A stretch of DNA of 64,000 nucleotides from Agromyces sp. Leaf222 (GTDB lineage Bacteria; Actinomycetota; Actinomycetes; Actinomycetales; Microbacteriaceae). The DNA is taken from assembly GCF_001421565.1 (NCBI RefSeq), contig NZ_LMKQ01000002.1, positions 248,001-312,000 of the forward strand, in the 5' to 3' direction. Every line of letters starts with the position of its first letter. Positions within the stretch are counted from its first letter, which is position 1. The position numbers were made by a program, and so were the translations under genes. The notes under the pieces are model-generated. The model had not been told where the DNA came from. It saw only the letters and a program-made list of their open reading frames with translations, and made no database searches. Positions 18,000-26,874 of the stretch are shown here, one piece after another.

Positions 18000-18263
18000 A
18001 TGCCCACGTTGCTGCGGAGGTTTCAGGTGACTGAGACGCCCGAGATCGAGCACGCCCTCAAGGTCGCCGAGCAGGCGTGGCCCGAACTCAGTCGCGCCGA
18101 GCGGGTGCTGCGGCTGTTCCAGGCCGGCGCCGATGCCATCGAGGGCGAGCGCGCCGAGCGCCGTCGAGTCAGGCGCGGGGCGGTCGACCTCTCCGCAGGC
18201 AGCCTCGACACCGCGTACGAGCCCGACTACCTGGAGCGGCTGCGTGCCGAGTGGCCCGAATGA
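18000..18263 (+). CDS. vapB: VapB-type antitoxin
   Basis: 87 residues, preceding and overlapping vapC by four bases (ATGA). The central part (ETPEIEHALKVAEQAWPELSRAERVLRLFQAG) is helical. The C-terminal tail, rich in Arg then Glu/Asp and Tyr, resembles toxin-wrapping tails. No clear AbrB or RHH fold was identified, so the call depends mainly on its position before a PIN toxin. Confidence 0.7.
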   Translation: MPTLLRRFQVTETPEIEHALKVAEQAWPELSRAERVLRLFQAGADAIEGERAERRRVRRGAVDLSAGSLDTAYEPDYLERLRAEWPE

Positions 18264-18646
18264 TCGTGCTCGATGCGAGCGTGGTCATCGCCCAGTTCGC
18301 ATCGCACGACGTGCATCATCGCCGGGCGACCGAGTTCTTCCTCGAGCACCTCGACGATGACTTCCTGGTGCACACGCTGACGCTCACGGAGATCCTGGTC
18401 GGACCGACCCGCATTGGCCGTGGCGAGTTCGCGGAGCAGCAGCTGAAGGCGTTGGGGGCGTCGGAGTGGATCCCGTCGTCGGGCGGAGCCGCCCGGCTCG
18501 TCCGCCTTCGCGTCGACACCGGGCTGAAGCTCCCCGACTGCTGCGTGCTCGACGCGGCCATGGCGACAGGATCGGCCCTCGCGACGTTCGATGGGCACCT
18601 CGCCCGTGCCGCGGCATCCGTCGGGGTACCAGTCGTCGCGATGTAG
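18260..18646 (+). CDS. vapC: PIN domain ribonuclease toxin VapC
   Basis: 128 residues. PIN domain acidic residues are in place: D5 (VLDAS), E44 (TLTEIL), D93 and D98 (LPDCCVLDAAM) and D111 (ATFDGHL). These coordinate the metals for RNA cleavage. The start overlaps the vapB stop. A strong hairpin follows at 18671, closing a two-gene operon. Confidence 0.9.
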   Translation: MIVLDASVVIAQFASHDVHHRRATEFFLEHLDDDFLVHTLTLTEILVGPTRIGRGEFAEQQLKALGASEWIPSSGGAARLVRLRVDTGLKLPDCCVLDAAMATGSALATFDGHLARAAASVGVPVVAM

Positions 18647-18670
18647 CCGCGTAGCCCGATTCCGCGAACC

Positions 18671-18702
18671 GAAGGGCCGGGAGCGGATGCTCGCGGCCCT
18701 TC
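18671..18702. terminator. hairpin after vapBC
   Basis: GAAGGGCCG pairs with CGGCCCTTC around a loop containing GAGCGGATGCTC. Flanking CGAACC/GGGTTCG extends the stem. Convergent genes on both sides suggest bidirectional use. Confidence 0.6.
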
Positions 18703-18755
18703 GTGGGTTCGGCTTCGACGGCGTGGCCCCGCCTGCCGCTGACATCCGGCGCTGA

Positions 18756-19307
18756 TCAGCGCGAGAGCGAGACGCCGAGCGTCGCCAGTACACCGAACAC
18801 GGTGCCCCAGAGGATGATCGAGATGATCTGCCAGAAGATCACGACGTTGCGGTTCGCGCCGAACGAGACCATGGCCGCCGACGTGATCTGGCTGGGCAGG
18901 ATCGTCGGGCCGATGAGGCTGACCCCGGCGACGCCGTACCGGTCGAAGGCCCGGCGCAGCTTCTCACGGCGGGGCGACTCCTCAGTCGCCGTCGTGCTGA
19001 GGGCATCCGCGTTCTCATCGGCATCGCGACCGCCGGCACCGCCGGCCGCGACGAGCGCCCGCTTGCGCTGGCGGCTCGCGACCGCCTTGGTGCGGGCGCC
19101 GTGCGCGGTGAACACGAAGACCAGCATCGAGATGACGTTGCCGATCACGGCGGCGCCGATCGCGACCGCGGTCGGCAGTCCGATGACCACGCCGATGACC
19201 GCGCCGAAGTACGAATCGACGAACGGCACCGCCGCGACGATCATGACGCCGAGCCAGCGGAGGAAGTCGGGGAAGGAGGAGGTGAAGTCCTGGAGCACGT
19301 CGATCAT
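18756..19307 (-). CDS. small multi-drug export family (YqaA-like) membrane protein
   Basis: 183 residues from the ATG at 19307, chosen for its GAAAGG eight bases upstream. Hydrophobic segments lie near 17-37, 40-75, 133-150 and 158-180. A charged cytoplasmic loop rich in Arg/Lys then Asp/Glu separates the halves. The sequence pattern (GVIGLPTAVAIGAAVIGN and ILPSQITSAAMVSFGA) fits the putative small multi-drug export family, whose transport function is poorly established. Monocistronic. Confidence 0.65.
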   Translation of the reverse strand: MIDVLQDFTSSFPDFLRWLGVMIVAAVPFVDSYFGAVIGVVIGLPTAVAIGAAVIGNVISMLVFVFTAHGARTKAVASRQRKRALVAAGGAGGRDADENADALSTTATEESPRREKLRRAFDRYGVAGVSLIGPTILPSQITSAAMVSFGANRNVVIFWQIISIILWGTVFGVLATLGVSLSR

Positions 19308-19467
19308 GACGGGGCCTTTCATCGGGGGCGGGAGGTGCGGAGAGCGGAGGTGTACCGAGCCACCGTTCGGAGTGAACCGGTGGCGATGGGTCAAGCCTCC
19401 GCGACCCGGACGAGGCGCGGCAGTGCCGCCGTGTCAGCTGTTCGCGGGCGATTCCGCACGCCGGAGC

Positions 19468-19492
19468 GTGACAAATGTCACTGGCCTAGGCT
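19468..19492 (+). promoter_or_regulatory. operator and leaderless promoter of two-component system
   Basis: The perfect inverted repeat GTGACA-AA-TGTCAC (19468-19481) stands five bases before the -10 hexamer TAGGCT (19487-19492), which is seven bases before the ATG at 19500. The position between -35 and -10 suits autoregulation by the NarL-type regulator encoded downstream. Confidence 0.6.
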
Positions 19493-19499
19493 CTGACCC

Positions 19500-20768
19500 A
19501 TGCCTGCCGAACCCGCCCGGAGCGTGCACACCACGTGGCTCTACACGCTCGGGTCGATCGTGTTCTTCATCGGCTTCCTCGACCTGGTCGTGCTGCTGAC
19601 GATGCTCGAGACGTACCGTGCCACGGGCGACCCGGCATCCGCGGTGCTCGTCCTGCTGACGCTTGTCGCATCCGCGATGCAACTGCGGTACTGCTGGTTC
19701 CTCCGCGCCGGGCGGGGCGGCGGGCTGCCGCATCCCGGTTGGACGGCGGCGCTGCTCGTGCCCGCGGCATCCGTCTGGGTGCTCGGCCTGTTCATCCCGG
19801 GCACCGAGCTCGCGTCCGCCGTGCCGCTCTGGGCCGCGGCATCCGTCATCGCCTGCCTGCTGCCGACGCCCCGCCGACGTACGCTGCTGCTCGCGAGCAT
19901 CGGCCTGTACGTCTCGCACCCGATCCTCACCGCGTGGATCACGGGCGTGCCGTTCTCGGTCACCGCCACGTCGGAGCCGTTCGTGCTCAGCCTCTTCTCG
20001 GCGATGCTGCCGATCATGCTGCTGTCGAGCCTGTGGTGGTGGGAGGTCGTCGTGCAGCTCGACCGCAACCGCCGCACCGCCGCCGAGCTCGCCGTGACGC
20101 AGGAGCGGCTGCGGTTCGCGTCCGACCTGCACGACATCCAGGGGCACCACCTGCAGGTCATCTCGCTCAAGGCCGAGCTCGCCGAGCGGCTGCTCGAGGT
20201 CGATCCGGCGGCAGCGCGCGAGCACATCCACGAGACGCGGCTCATCGCGAAGCAGGCCCTTGAAGAGACCCGCTCGCTCGTCGCCGGCTACCGCCAGGTC
20301 GCCTTCGATGACGAGCTCGAGAACGCCCGCGAGGTGCTCACGGCGTCGGGCGCATCCTGCGACCTGCGGCTCGGGGCGTTGCCGGCGGATGCCGCCGCGC
20401 AGCGCGCGCTCGCGTCGGTCGTGCGCGAGGCGACGACGAACATCCTGCGGCACAGCGAGGCCACGGCGGTGACGATCGAGCTGACGTCGGCGGGCGGGTT
20501 CGCCGAGCTGCTGATCGCGAACGACGGGGTGACGGATGCCGCGGCATCCGCTGCGCGTGATGGCGGCGTCGCCGGGGCCGGCGCGAGTTCGGGTGCGGGT
20601 GGCGGTAGTGGTGGCCGTGCCGGTGCCGAGGCGCGGGGGTCTGGGCTCGCCGGGCTGCGCGAGCGGCTCGCGGCGGTGGGCGGGGCGCTCGAAACGGTGA
20701 CGGATGCCGCGCGCGGCCGCTTCGAGCTGCGTGCAACCGTGCCCGTTGGCGAGCGGGTGGCAGCGTGA
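19500..20768 (+). CDS. sensor histidine kinase, DesK/NarX-like (HisKA_3)
   Basis: 422 residues. Hydrophobic helices lie at about 15-36, 48-66, 82-120, 127-150 and 160-180, forming a membrane sensor with almost no external domain. The H-box is DLHDIQGHHLQV with H211. The HATPase domain includes VVREATTNILRH (N box) and GSGLAGLRERLAAVGG (G box). A Gly/Ala/Ser-rich insertion lies between N and G boxes. This layout is that of DesK-like kinases sensing membrane or envelope state. The gene overlaps its response regulator by four bases (GTGA). Leaderless start with an operator-like palindrome upstream. Confidence 0.88.
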   Translation: MPAEPARSVHTTWLYTLGSIVFFIGFLDLVVLLTMLETYRATGDPASAVLVLLTLVASAMQLRYCWFLRAGRGGGLPHPGWTAALLVPAASVWVLGLFIPGTELASAVPLWAAASVIACLLPTPRRRTLLLASIGLYVSHPILTAWITGVPFSVTATSEPFVLSLFSAMLPIMLLSSLWWWEVVVQLDRNRRTAAELAVTQERLRFASDLHDIQGHHLQVISLKAELAERLLEVDPAAAREHIHETRLIAKQALEETRSLVAGYRQVAFDDELENAREVLTASGASCDLRLGALPADAAAQRALASVVREATTNILRHSEATAVTIELTSAGGFAELLIANDGVTDAAASAARDGGVAGAGASSGAGGGSGGRAGAEARGSGLAGLRERLAAVGGALETVTDAARGRFELRATVPVGERVAA

Positions 20769-21409
20769 GCGGGGCCGCCGTCGCCGGCGGGAGCGGTGCG
20801 GCACGCGGCATCCGCCTGTTGGTCGCGGATGACGAGCACCTCATTCGCGGCGCCCTCGTCGCGCTGCTGAACCTGGAGCCCGACATCGAGGTCGTCGCGA
20901 GTGCCGACAACGGGGTCGCCGCGGTGGAGCAGGCGATCGCCACGAAGCCCGACGTGTGCCTGCTCGACCTCGAGATGCCGGAGGCCGACGGCATCGAGGC
21001 GGCGGCGCGCATCCTCGCCGCGGTGCCGACGCGTGTCGTGATCGTGACGCGACATGCACGCCCGGGCGTGCTGCGGCGGGCGCTCGCATCGAAGGTGTCG
21101 GGGTTCGTGCCGAAGTCGACCGCCGCCGAGGACTTGGCGCACGTCATCCGCGATGTCGCTGCCGGACGGCGGTACATCGACCCCGAGATCGCGGCGACCG
21201 CGCTGACGGCCGAGCGCTGCCCGCTCACCGACCGCGAGCTGGACGCGCTGCGCTACAGCCGGTCGACGATGAGCGTGCAGCAGATCGCCGATCGCCTGCA
21301 CCTCGCGCAGGGCACGGTGCGCAACTACCTGTCGTCGGCCATGACGAAGCTCGACGCGTCGTCGCGGCATGAGGCGGCCGAGCGGGCGTGGCAGCAGGGC
21401 TGGATCTGA
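20765..21409 (+). CDS. NarL/DesR family response regulator
   Basis: 214 residues, GTG start inside the stop region of the kinase gene. The receiver domain has the acidic pair D22/D23 (VADDEH), phospho-acceptor D68 (LLDLEMPEADG), T/S at VIVTRHA and K117 in VPKS. The LuxR-type HTH is near 150-205 (LTDRELDALRYS...SVQQIADRLHLAQGTVRNYLSSAMTKL). Targets are unknown; its own promoter palindrome is the obvious first candidate. Confidence 0.9.
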   Translation: MSGAAVAGGSGAARGIRLLVADDEHLIRGALVALLNLEPDIEVVASADNGVAAVEQAIATKPDVCLLDLEMPEADGIEAAARILAAVPTRVVIVTRHARPGVLRRALASKVSGFVPKSTAAEDLAHVIRDVAAGRRYIDPEIAATALTAERCPLTDRELDALRYSRSTMSVQQIADRLHLAQGTVRNYLSSAMTKLDASSRHEAAERAWQQGWI

Positions 21410-21418
21410 GCCACAGCG

Positions 21419-22363
21419 TCAGCCGACCGCGATGGTTGTCTTCGTCAGCAGCTCGGAGGTCTCCCAGATGCGGCGAGCGTCGTCGGCGCTTCGGAGGCGC
21501 GAGTAGAGCTTCTGCTCGGCGGGCGCACCGCCGAGGTGCCCGAGCCCTCGCGGACCGTAGAGCGCGCCGGGCTTCGCGCCGGGGTCGGTGGCGGCCATGA
21601 GCGCGGGGAGCCCTGCAGTCTCGACGGTGCCGAGCAGGATGCCGCGCGACGACAGGGCGCTGATGAGCCTGCGGCCCGAGACCTGTTCGCCGCGTCCGAG
21701 CTCCGGGCGGGCGGCGAGCAGGTTCGTCGGGGCGACGCCCGGATGCGAGAGGTTGCTCGTGATGCCCCAGCCGTTGGCCGCGCTGCGCCGATCGAGCTCG
21801 AGGCCGAAGAGCCCGAACGCGATCTTCGACTGGCTGTAGGCCTTCATGCCGTCGTACGAGCGTTCCCAGTCGAGGTCGTCCCAGTTGATCGCGCCCTGGT
21901 TCGCGGCGACGCTGATCTGCGAGGTCACTCGCGCCCGCCCGTCCTTGAGCAGTGGCAGCAGGTGACCGACGAGCGCGAAGTGGCCGAGGTGGTTCGAGCC
22001 CCACTGCAGCTCGAAGCCGTCGGCAGTGGTCTGCCGGTCGGGCGGCGTCATCACGCCGGCGTTGTTGATGAGCAGGTGGATCGGGCGATCCTCTGCTCGC
22101 AGGGTCTCGCCGAGGGCCGCGACGGACACGAGTGAGGCCAGGTCGAGATCGCGAAGCGAGACATCCGCTCGGGGGTCGGCCTCTCTGATGCGCGTGATCG
22201 CGCGCTCGCCCTTGGCGCGGTTGCGCACGGGCATGATCACCTCGGCGCCCGCCGCGGCGAGGCGCGCGGCGATGCCGAGGCCCATGCCGTCGCTGGCGCC
22301 GGTGACGACGGCGCGCTTGCCCGTGAGGTCGGGCACCGTGATGTCGAGGTTCTTGCGCGGCAT
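21419..22363 (-). CDS. short-chain dehydrogenase/reductase
   Basis: 314 residues. The Rossmann motif is TGASDGMG (23-30), followed by NNAG near 108 and the catalytic pair in AYSQSK. The early segment and length match retinol-dehydrogenase-like or light-dependent protochlorophyllide reductase-like SDRs. The start has AGGAGC seven bases upstream. It is divergent from an MmyB-like regulator, which probably controls it. The substrate is unknown. Confidence 0.82.
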   Translation of the reverse strand: MPRKNLDITVPDLTGKRAVVTGASDGMGLGIAARLAAAGAEVIMPVRNRAKGERAITRIREADPRADVSLRDLDLASLVSVAALGETLRAEDRPIHLLINNAGVMTPPDRQTTADGFELQWGSNHLGHFALVGHLLPLLKDGRARVTSQISVAANQGAINWDDLDWERSYDGMKAYSQSKIAFGLFGLELDRRSAANGWGITSNLSHPGVAPTNLLAARPELGRGEQVSGRRLISALSSRGILLGTVETAGLPALMAATDPGAKPGALYGPRGLGHLGGAPAEQKLYSRLRSADDARRIWETSELLTKTTIAVG

Positions 22364-22590
22364 GGGCTGCTCCTGTCGTTGGTCTTGCGTCGTCGTGGGT
22401 CGTTGCTTCCACCGTCGTCGATCGGCGCCGAGGTATTCAGGGCCTGCTGATCCCCGGATACGCGATCCGAGGCTTCGGGCTCATCGGGGCGGGTGCTGAG
22501 CGGGGCCCGGTGCTGATCGGGGGATCGGCGGGCCGTGGCTGCGCTGCTGCTCACGCGGTAGAAAGGGAGCGGCAGCCGCGAGGGGGACGC

Positions 22591-23433
22591 ATGGAGATCG
22601 ATCGGGCCGGACTGGCGGGGTTCCTGCGCCGGCGCCGGGAATCGCTCCAACCAGAGGATGTCGGGCTGCCGCGCGGCCAGCGTCGCCGCACGAGCGGGCT
22701 GCGGCGCGAGGAGGTCGCCGCGCTCAGCCACATGTCGACGGACTACTACTCGCGCCTCGAGCGGGAGCGCGGGCCGCAACCGTCGGAGCAGATGATCGCG
22801 TCGATCGCCCAGGGCCTGCACCTCTCGCTGGCCGAGCGCGACCACCTGTTCCGTCTCGCCGGGCACACCCCGCCGACGCGTGGCGTCGCGAGCGAGCACA
22901 TCAGCCCGGGCCTGCAGCGCATCTTCGACCGCCTGCAGGACACCCCCGCCGAGATCGTGACCGAGCTGGGGGAGAGCCTGCGGCAGACGCCGCTCGGGGT
23001 CGCGCTCACGGGTGACCTGACCTCGTATCGTGGGCCGGCCCGGAGCATCGGCTACCGGTGGTTCACCGATCCGGCCGCGCGGGAACTCTACGCGCCGGAG
23101 GACCACGAGTTCCTCTCGCGCCTGTGGGTCTCGGGGCTGCGCGAGGTCGCGACGCTGCGCGGCCAGGGCTCGCGGGCAGCCGAGTATGTCGAGCTGCTGC
23201 TCGCGCAGAGCGAGGAGTTCCGTTCGGTGTGGGAGCTGCACGAGGTCGGCGTGCGGCCGCGCGACGTCAAGCACTTCGTGCACCCGGAGCTCGGAACGCT
23301 CGAGCTGGCCTGCCAGACGCTGCTCGACCCGGCGCAGTCGCACTCGCTGCTCGTCTATACCGCCGTGCCCGGGAGCGAGAGCGCCGAGAAGCTGGAACTG
23401 CTGTCGGTCATCGGAGCGCAGTCGCTGCGCTGA
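22591..23433 (+). CDS. MmyB-like XRE family transcriptional regulator
   Basis: 280 residues. An N-terminal XRE helix-turn-helix (LRRRRESLQPEDVGLP... RTSGLRREEVAALSHMSTDYYSRLERERG) is followed by the MmyB-like ligand-binding domain (about 105-275), which binds fatty acids in known relatives. This architecture almost always sits divergent from an SDR, as here. The ATG at 22591 was chosen because the family starts shortly before FLRRRRE and AGGGGG lies upstream. Confidence 0.88.
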   Translation: MEIDRAGLAGFLRRRRESLQPEDVGLPRGQRRRTSGLRREEVAALSHMSTDYYSRLERERGPQPSEQMIASIAQGLHLSLAERDHLFRLAGHTPPTRGVASEHISPGLQRIFDRLQDTPAEIVTELGESLRQTPLGVALTGDLTSYRGPARSIGYRWFTDPAARELYAPEDHEFLSRLWVSGLREVATLRGQGSRAAEYVELLLAQSEEFRSVWELHEVGVRPRDVKHFVHPELGTLELACQTLLDPAQSHSLLVYTAVPGSESAEKLELLSVIGAQSLR

Positions 23434-23460
23434 AGCAGGTGTCTCGCGCTCGAGGGCGGT

Positions 23461-23560
23461 GCCGGGGTGCCGGAGTGCCGGAGTGCCGGAGGTGGGAGCG
23501 TCCGAGTGTCGCGGTGCCGGGGTGCCGGGGTGCCGGGCGCTGGAGTGCTGGAGTGCCGGA
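23461..23560. repeat. degenerate GTGCCGGA/G tandem repeats
   Basis: Irregular runs of seven- to eight-base units of the form GGAGTGCC/GGGGTGCC fill this spacer. The same unit recurs irregularly at about 35235-35280. Nothing coding was seen. Confidence 0.6.
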
Positions 23561-23688
23561 GGCGTAGGGGCGTGCGAGTGTCGTGGCGCGAGGTAGCAGC
23601 GCTTCGCGGTGCTCAGCGTGCGTCGCGATCGCCGGGAGTGGTCATCGCGGCGCCTGTCGACGGGTGAGAGTTACTCCCACAGAAGCGG

Positions 23689-23713
23689 TTGCAATGTTGC
23701 AAAGTTGCGCGAG
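23689..23713. repeat. second copy of the TTGCAAAG element
   Basis: TTGCAATG-TTGCAAAG-TTGCGCGAG, matching the end of the array at 13539-13603, again preceded by CGG. Confidence 0.8.
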
Positions 23714-23721
23714 TCTCCGGG

Positions 23722-24561
23722 TCAGCAACCCGGATCGCCCGGAGCGGCCGTGCAGTCCCCTCGGGTGAGGACCGTGTCCACCTCGCCGACGAGCACGCGG
23801 GTGGGCTCGCTCGCGACGGAGAGCGTTCCGGCGATCGGCTGCCACGCGGATCCGCCGAAGCGGTACTCCGCCGCCAGCGCGACCTCGAGAGTGGCCGTGT
23901 ACTCACCCGACTCCGCGTAGGCGTGGCTGGTGGCCGTTGTCGTGAACTCCTTCTGGCCGAGCTGCGTCCAGGTCGCGCCGGGGCCAGCGCTCTCGACGGT
24001 CGCACCGTCGCTGTGCAGCCAGCGGTAGCCGACCGGCGTGAAGCGCACATCGGCCGGTTGCCCGAGCAGCGTTCCGGGAACCACCTGAGCGGATGCCGCG
24101 GCCACGAAGTTCGCCGGAAGCCCGACCACGGCCCACCCGCCGGGTTCCATGCCGTTGCCCGGCGTCGAGGGACGGAACGCGGCGATGTCGCGGAGCGTCA
24201 CCACCGTGGGCGCGGCGCCAGGTGCCGGAGTCGCGGGCGGACCCGGGGGGATGGGAACCTCGACGCACTCGATGTGCCCGGCCTGGCACACCTCGGTCCA
24301 CTCGACTGGCTCCCGCTTCGGTTCAGGGCCGGACGAGTCAGCGAAGCCGTCTGAATCTGTCTGTGGAGGTCGGGACTGGTCAGCGCCCGCGATTACGCCA
24401 ATGAGATCGACGGCATTTCCGTCCGAGCGGGCGGCAACGTCAGGACAACCAATGAACACAGAGGAGGCAGAGCATTCATCCGGTGAACCTGTTGCCACGG
24501 AGAAACCGGGCTGGGGGGCGATCGAGAGCACCGCTGTTAGCAGAAGCTCTTGCCAGACCAT
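23722..24561 (-). CDS. putative exported protein with PKD-like C-terminal domain
   Basis: 279 residues. The N terminus is weakly hydrophobic (LLLTAVLSIA) and could be a signal peptide. A Pro-rich middle (about 98-118) precedes a conserved-looking block, TLRDIAAFRP, then EPGGWAVVGLPANFVA, and a beta-sandwich ending in the PKD-type motif TSHAYAESGEYTATLEV. The gene begins inside the 3' end of the preceding lipoprotein gene (25-base overlap), so the pair is coupled. Function unknown. GC falls in the overlap region. Confidence 0.65.
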   Translation of the reverse strand: MVWQELLLTAVLSIAPQPGFSVATGSPDECSASSVFIGCPDVAARSDGNAVDLIGVIAGADQSRPPQTDSDGFADSSGPEPKREPVEWTEVCQAGHIECVEVPIPPGPPATPAPGAAPTVVTLRDIAAFRPSTPGNGMEPGGWAVVGLPANFVAAASAQVVPGTLLGQPADVRFTPVGYRWLHSDGATVESAGPGATWTQLGQKEFTTTATSHAYAESGEYTATLEVALAAEYRFGGSAWQPIAGTLSVASEPTRVLVGEVDTVLTRGDCTAAPGDPGC

Positions 24562-25121
24562 CTCGTCACCTCATCAACGACCAAGATGTGGGCGTCATTT
24601 GCACTTGACACGAGGAATGCCTGAGAGGGGACACGATCCTCTCGGTCGGGCGGTGTTATGTCGTCACCGGCTGCGTTGAGTACTCGTACTCCCGTCACGT
24701 CTCGACACATATAAATGGAGACCTCGGCTGAGCCATCGGATTCGTCGCGAGTAGCAATCGAAGTTGTGTCGACCTTGGATGGGCCGTCCACACGGATACC
24801 TGATTCCGCGATCGATTCGAATTCTTTATAGAGCTGAGGTGCGTACCGAGCAGTAACGAGCCCCTCAAGGCGGCCTGGATTCGCACCCGCTTCGCGCATG
24901 ATGGCGTCAGACGCCTCGGCGTACGCCTCGTAGGCGGCCACGGCCGCGGCCAGCGCCTCCTCGTCCGACGCGAAGATGGGCGCGGCGGCGTCGCTCGCTG
25001 CAGGCGTCGGCGCGGCGGTGGGTTCGGGGGAGGCGCCGCATCCGCTGAGGGAGATCGCGCACGCGAGCGCAGCAGCAGCGGTGGCAGCGAGCGCGACTCC
25101 TCGCGCACGGGGGAAGGGCAT
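24537..25121 (-). CDS. putative lipoprotein
   Basis: 194 residues. The signal peptide (FPRAR, then an Ala-rich core) ends in a lipobox LSGC at about residue 28, predicting a lipid-anchored exported protein. The mature part begins with a Pro/Ala/Ser linker, then a helical and beta domain (AYEAYAEASDAIM, YAPQLYKEFESIAE, VSIYMCRDVTGVRV) ending WSGKSFC. No family name can be given. The start at 25121 was preferred to 25133 because TATGGT lies seven bases before it. One sampled line in its 3' half is 50% GC. Confidence 0.7.
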   Translation of the reverse strand: MPFPRARGVALAATAAAALACAISLSGCGASPEPTAAPTPAASDAAAPIFASDEEALAAAVAAYEAYAEASDAIMREAGANPGRLEGLVTARYAPQLYKEFESIAESGIRVDGPSKVDTTSIATRDESDGSAEVSIYMCRDVTGVRVLNAAGDDITPPDREDRVPSQAFLVSSANDAHILVVDEVTRWSGKSFC

Positions 25122-25128
25122 GCCCACC

Positions 25129-25134
25129 ACCATA
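25129..25134 (-). promoter_or_regulatory. -10 hexamer TATGGT of lipoprotein gene
   Basis: TATGGT is separated from the ATG at 25121 by seven bases on the minus strand; no ribosome binding site is seen. Confidence 0.55.
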
Positions 25135-25312
25135 GGCGGGCCCGCCGGCCAGCGATCGCGGCTGTCCACATGCCGATCCGGGTCACCAGGGAAGCGCGGT
25201 GGGGAGGGCAGGTGAGCGCGACGCGGGCCGCGAGGCGGCAGCGACGGGGCAGGGGGTGCGGAGGCCCCGGCGCGACCATCCGTCCAACTGACCCTTGCGG
25301 CATCCGCGAATC

Positions 25313-25329
25313 TTGGAATACCATTCCAA
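25313..25329. promoter_or_regulatory. IclR-type operator TTGGAAT-ACC-ATTCCAA
   Basis: Perfect seven-base arms around three bases, 26 bases upstream of the first gene of the uronate operon. The TGGAAT/ATTCCA core resembles binding sites described for IclR proteins, and an IclR regulator is encoded in the operon. Confidence 0.6.
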
Positions 25330-25354
25330 AATCGCAACGACGGAGGGTGATCGA

Positions 25355-26434
25355 GTGTCGACAACGTGGGGAACAGGCGGCGCGCAGGCGCTGCTCGAGG
25401 TGCTCGACTCCTCGTACGGCAGCGTCGAGATCGAGGCGGCGGCCGCGGCATCCGCTCAGGTCATGGTGCGCGACGCGCGCAGCGAACTCGGCAGCCTGAA
25501 CGGCGGCCGGCCCGCCGACGGCGTGCTCGTGCAGTACGCGAACATCACCGGCGACGTCATGGACGCGAATCCCACGTGGAAGGTCATCGGCCGCTACGGC
25601 GTGGGCGTCGACACGATCGACCTCGACGCGGCATCCGCCCGAGGCATCGCCGTCGTGAACGTGCCCGACTACTGCGAGGAGGAGGTCGCGACGCACGCCG
25701 TCGCCCTCATGCTCGACGCGAACCGCCGCATCACCGCCGCCGACGCGCTCGTGCGCCGCGGCGAATGGGCCGACTGGGCGCAGCTGCGACCGATCCGTCC
25801 GCTCTCGACGGCGACCCTCTCGCTCATCGGCGTCGGTCGCATCGGGCGCGAGGTGATCCGCATGATGCGCCCGTTCGTCGGCCGCATCATCGCGCACGAC
25901 CCGTTCGCCGGCGACCTCGAGGACGTGGAGCTCGTCGACCTCGACACCGCGCTCGCCGAAGGCGACATCGTGAGCCTGCACTGCCCGCTCACCGCCGACA
26001 CCCACCACCTCGTCGGCGCCGACGCCATCGCCCGCATGAAGCCCACTGCGACGCTCGTCAACGTCTCGCGCGGCGGCCTCGTCGACGGCGTCGCGCTCGC
26101 CGCGGCCCTGCAGGGCGAGCGGCTCGCGTTCGCCGCCCTCGACGTGCTCGAGGCCGAACCGCCCGCCGCCGACGACCCCCTGCTCTCGGCGCCAAACACG
26201 ATCATCACCAACCACCTCGCCTGGTACTCCGAGGCATCCGAGCAGCGCCTGCGCGCCCGTCTCGCGGCACGCTGCGCCGCGGTGCTGCGCGGCCGCGAGA
26301 TCCCGTCGCTCGTCAACCGCCAGGGGCTTTCGGATGCCGCGGCCTTCGCGCCCGGCGCAGGCGGCCGCCACGCGGCATCCGTCACCACCGCCACCACTGC
26401 CACGACCGTCACCCCCACGCTGGAGCACTCATGA
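25355..26434 (+). CDS. D-2-hydroxyacid dehydrogenase, CtBP/phosphoglycerate dehydrogenase-like
   Basis: 359 residues, GTG start with GGAGGG seven bases upstream. The NAD-binding segment is IGVGRIGREVIR. The catalytic Arg is in NVSRGGLVDG, the Glu near LDVLEAEPP, and the His in TNHLAWYSEAS. The family reduces 2-oxoacids or oxidises 2-hydroxyacids. Position at the head of an operon with KduI and KduD suggests a sugar-acid substrate. The C-terminal tail (Ala/Thr-rich repeats) is an extension. The stop overlaps the start of the cupin gene by four bases. Confidence 0.82.
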   Translation: MSTTWGTGGAQALLEVLDSSYGSVEIEAAAAASAQVMVRDARSELGSLNGGRPADGVLVQYANITGDVMDANPTWKVIGRYGVGVDTIDLDAASARGIAVVNVPDYCEEEVATHAVALMLDANRRITAADALVRRGEWADWAQLRPIRPLSTATLSLIGVGRIGREVIRMMRPFVGRIIAHDPFAGDLEDVELVDLDTALAEGDIVSLHCPLTADTHHLVGADAIARMKPTATLVNVSRGGLVDGVALAAALQGERLAFAALDVLEAEPPAADDPLLSAPNTIITNHLAWYSEASEQRLRARLAARCAAVLRGREIPSLVNRQGLSDAAAFAPGAGGRHAASVTTATTATTVTPTLEHS

Positions 26435-26874
26435 GCCTCGCCGCCGACTACTCGCCCGCCGACCTGCGCGACCTCGCGCTCGAGCCCACCGGCGCACCCG
26501 CCCGGGTGCTCGCCGGTGACCCGCAGACCGCCGAGCACGTGCTCGTCGCACGCGAGGGCCTCGAGATCGGCGTCTGGGAGGTCACGCCGGGGGAGTTCGC
26601 CTCGGCCAAGCACGGCATCGGCGAGGTCATGCAGTTCCTCTCGGGCGAGGGCACGATCACCCACGCCGACGGCTCGGCGACCCGCATCGCGCCCGGCACC
26701 GTGGTCGCGCTCGAACCCGGCTGGACCGGCACCTGGCGCGTCACCGCGACCGTGCGCAAGGTCTACACGATCTTCGACGCAGCGGCGCCGGCCGACGTCG
26801 ACACCGCGGCAGCAGCCGACGCCGACACGCCCGACGCGGCATCCGAAACCCAGCGGAACACCGCCGACATCTGA
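26431..26874 (+). CDS. cupin domain protein
   Basis: 147 residues. The single cupin fold is of the type seen in EutQ-like or ureidoglycolate-associated small cupins: GIWEVTPGEFASAKHG-like motif 1 (here GVWEVTPGEFASAKHGIGEVM) and GTVVALEPGWTGTWRV motif 2. These proteins often assist sugar-acid metabolism. An Ala/Asp-rich tail of about 30 residues is dispensable-looking. Translationally coupled to the dehydrogenase. Confidence 0.75.
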   Translation: MSLAADYSPADLRDLALEPTGAPARVLAGDPQTAEHVLVAREGLEIGVWEVTPGEFASAKHGIGEVMQFLSGEGTITHADGSATRIAPGTVVALEPGWTGTWRVTATVRKVYTIFDAAAPADVDTAAAADADTPDAASETQRNTADI

